Assembly (NCBI RefSeq): GCF_003313385.1
Contig: NZ_QMHN01000001.1
Span: forward strand, 273,673-337,672
From: Pedobacter chitinilyticus
Lineage (GTDB): Bacteria > Bacteroidota > Bacteroidia > Sphingobacteriales > Sphingobacteriaceae
Length of the DNA: 64,000 nucleotides
Direction of reading: 5' to 3'
This document shows positions 63,439 to 64,000 of this stretch, in pieces. The position numbers and the translations under genes were made by a program. How positions within the stretch are numbered: the stretch's first letter is position 1; each line of letters opens with the position of its first letter. The notes under the pieces are model-generated. The model worked only from the letters and a program-made list of their open reading frames with translations. It was not told where the DNA came from and made no database searches.

Positions 63439-63586
63439 CTTTCAAAAGTAAGAAGTAAAAATTGAAAAGTAAAAGTAAAAGTAAAAAGTCCGAAAGTTGG
63501 AAAGTTGGAAAGTCGTTTAAGACTGGGCATACAATTTAGGGAAAACTTTTTCAGCAATAAAACAATCTAACAGTAAAACAATTTCT

Positions 63587-63621
63587 CCTAATCCCTAATC
63601 CCTAATCCCTAATCCCTAATC
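63587..63621. repeat. Five tandem CCTAATC heptamers overlapping a stop codon
   Basis: CCTAATC is repeated five times without interruption at 63587-63621. The stop codon of the acyl-CoA reductase gene (63602-63604, minus strand) and its last five residues lie inside the array. Confidence 0.9.
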
Positions 63622-64000
63622 CATTTAAAAAAGCAATGGTATTTACATGATCTGCATAATCCCAAAGTTTTGGGTGCTGACTTTGTCCAAATGGTAAAAC
63701 CTGTAAATTTTGTACAGGGGTATTGGATACAATGCATTGGATTTGTTCTTCCTGTTGCGCTAGTTTTTCGGCTACCTCCTTTACATCATTATATGTCTCG
63801 TAATATAATACCGCCAAAGGCGAAGAAAGGCCTTCATCTTCTTTTAACAACAGAAACCCGTTGTCGTAATGTGTTTGTAGGTTGACGAGGTAGATTGATT
63901 TATTATAATCGTAATTGTTGTTGTACTTAAAATGGTTGATGATGTCCTGATACTGCTCCAAAGGCTCAAAAAAGTATTTAATGTCATAACCTTTTGGGAT
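63602..64000 (-). CDS. C-terminal part of acyl-CoA reductase (LuxC-like), start outside window
   Basis: The frame is open to the window edge; the earliest internal start (63961) is a TTG and not needed. The visible 132 residues read IPKGYDIKYFFEPLEQYQDI at the edge, then YNKSIYLVNLQTHYDNGFLL, then VQNLQVLPFGQSQHPKLWDY and ADHVNTIAFLNGLGIRD. The end with FGxxQxPxLWDYADxVxTxxFL is characteristic of the acyl-CoA reductase / LuxC-type family of Bacteroidota, as I remember it; the active-site Cys would lie upstream. The last residues (LGIRD) are encoded by a heptamer repeat. Confidence 0.75.
   Translation of the reverse strand: MPKGYDIKYFFEPLEQYQDIINHFKYNNNYDYNKSIYLVNLQTHYDNGFLLLKEDEGLSSPLAVLYYETYNDVKEVAEKLAQQEEQIQCIVSNTPVQNLQVLPFGQSQHPKLWDYADHVNTIAFLNGLGIRD

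Overview
The window looks like chromosomal DNA of a Bacteroidota bacterium, most likely Sphingobacteriaceae close to Pedobacter. The grounds are moderate AT richness, absence of Shine-Dalgarno sequences, promoters of the TTG-N19/20-TAnnTTTG type, signal peptides cleaved just before Gln, TonB-dependent receptors with carboxypeptidase-like N-terminal domains, a LytS/LytTR pair, and many palindromic intergenic repeats. This rests on reading the sequence only; no database search was possible.

Layout. 1-4237: five consecutive secreted proteins (the first cut by the window edge) with unrelated N-terminal heads joined to one nearly identical C-terminal stalk and coiled coil; three heads resemble receptor-binding domains of phage tail fibres. 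4352-14641: two very large paralogous secreted SpvB/RHS-like proteins, then a DUF6443/RHS-core protein whose variable tip carries a Gly/Ala-rich hydrophobic hairpin, followed at once by two small two-helix membrane proteins that look like immunity candidates. 14642-17400: repeat-rich accessory DNA with a DUF4377/META protein and a secreted OB-fold-like protein. 17400-24000: small lipoprotein, then a phytate-scavenging cluster (TonB receptor, TPR-HTH signalling protein, beta-propeller phytase). 24000-31222: SDR dehydrogenase, GAF histidine kinase, YchJ-like protein, TonB receptor facing a ChaN-like haem-binding protein, and a LiaF-like membrane protein. 31252-33025: LytS/LytTR two-component pair. 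33725-48300: mostly core genes (rpmH-rnpA-yidD, tsaB, DUF423-priA, pcm, namZ, a LolC/E-type permease, ppx) with a few lineage-specific envelope proteins and one frameshifted lipoprotein. 48700-60162: NatAB-type ABC exporter, AI-2E transporter, DUF72 protein, lipoprotein, and a complete RND efflux operon. 60597-64000: dnaJ-grpE, ftsE with a small partner gene, and the 3' end of an acyl-CoA reductase.

The most interesting region is 1-14641. My reading is that it is one surface or effector locus: a cassette array of head-swapped fibre-like proteins, showing signs of gene conversion and one recent truncation, beside a split RHS/Tc-like polymorphic toxin whose tip and downstream small proteins suggest membrane-targeted killing. 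The functional part is inference; the repeat structure, mosaic module, in-frame stop and unlisted 57-codon ORF are read directly.
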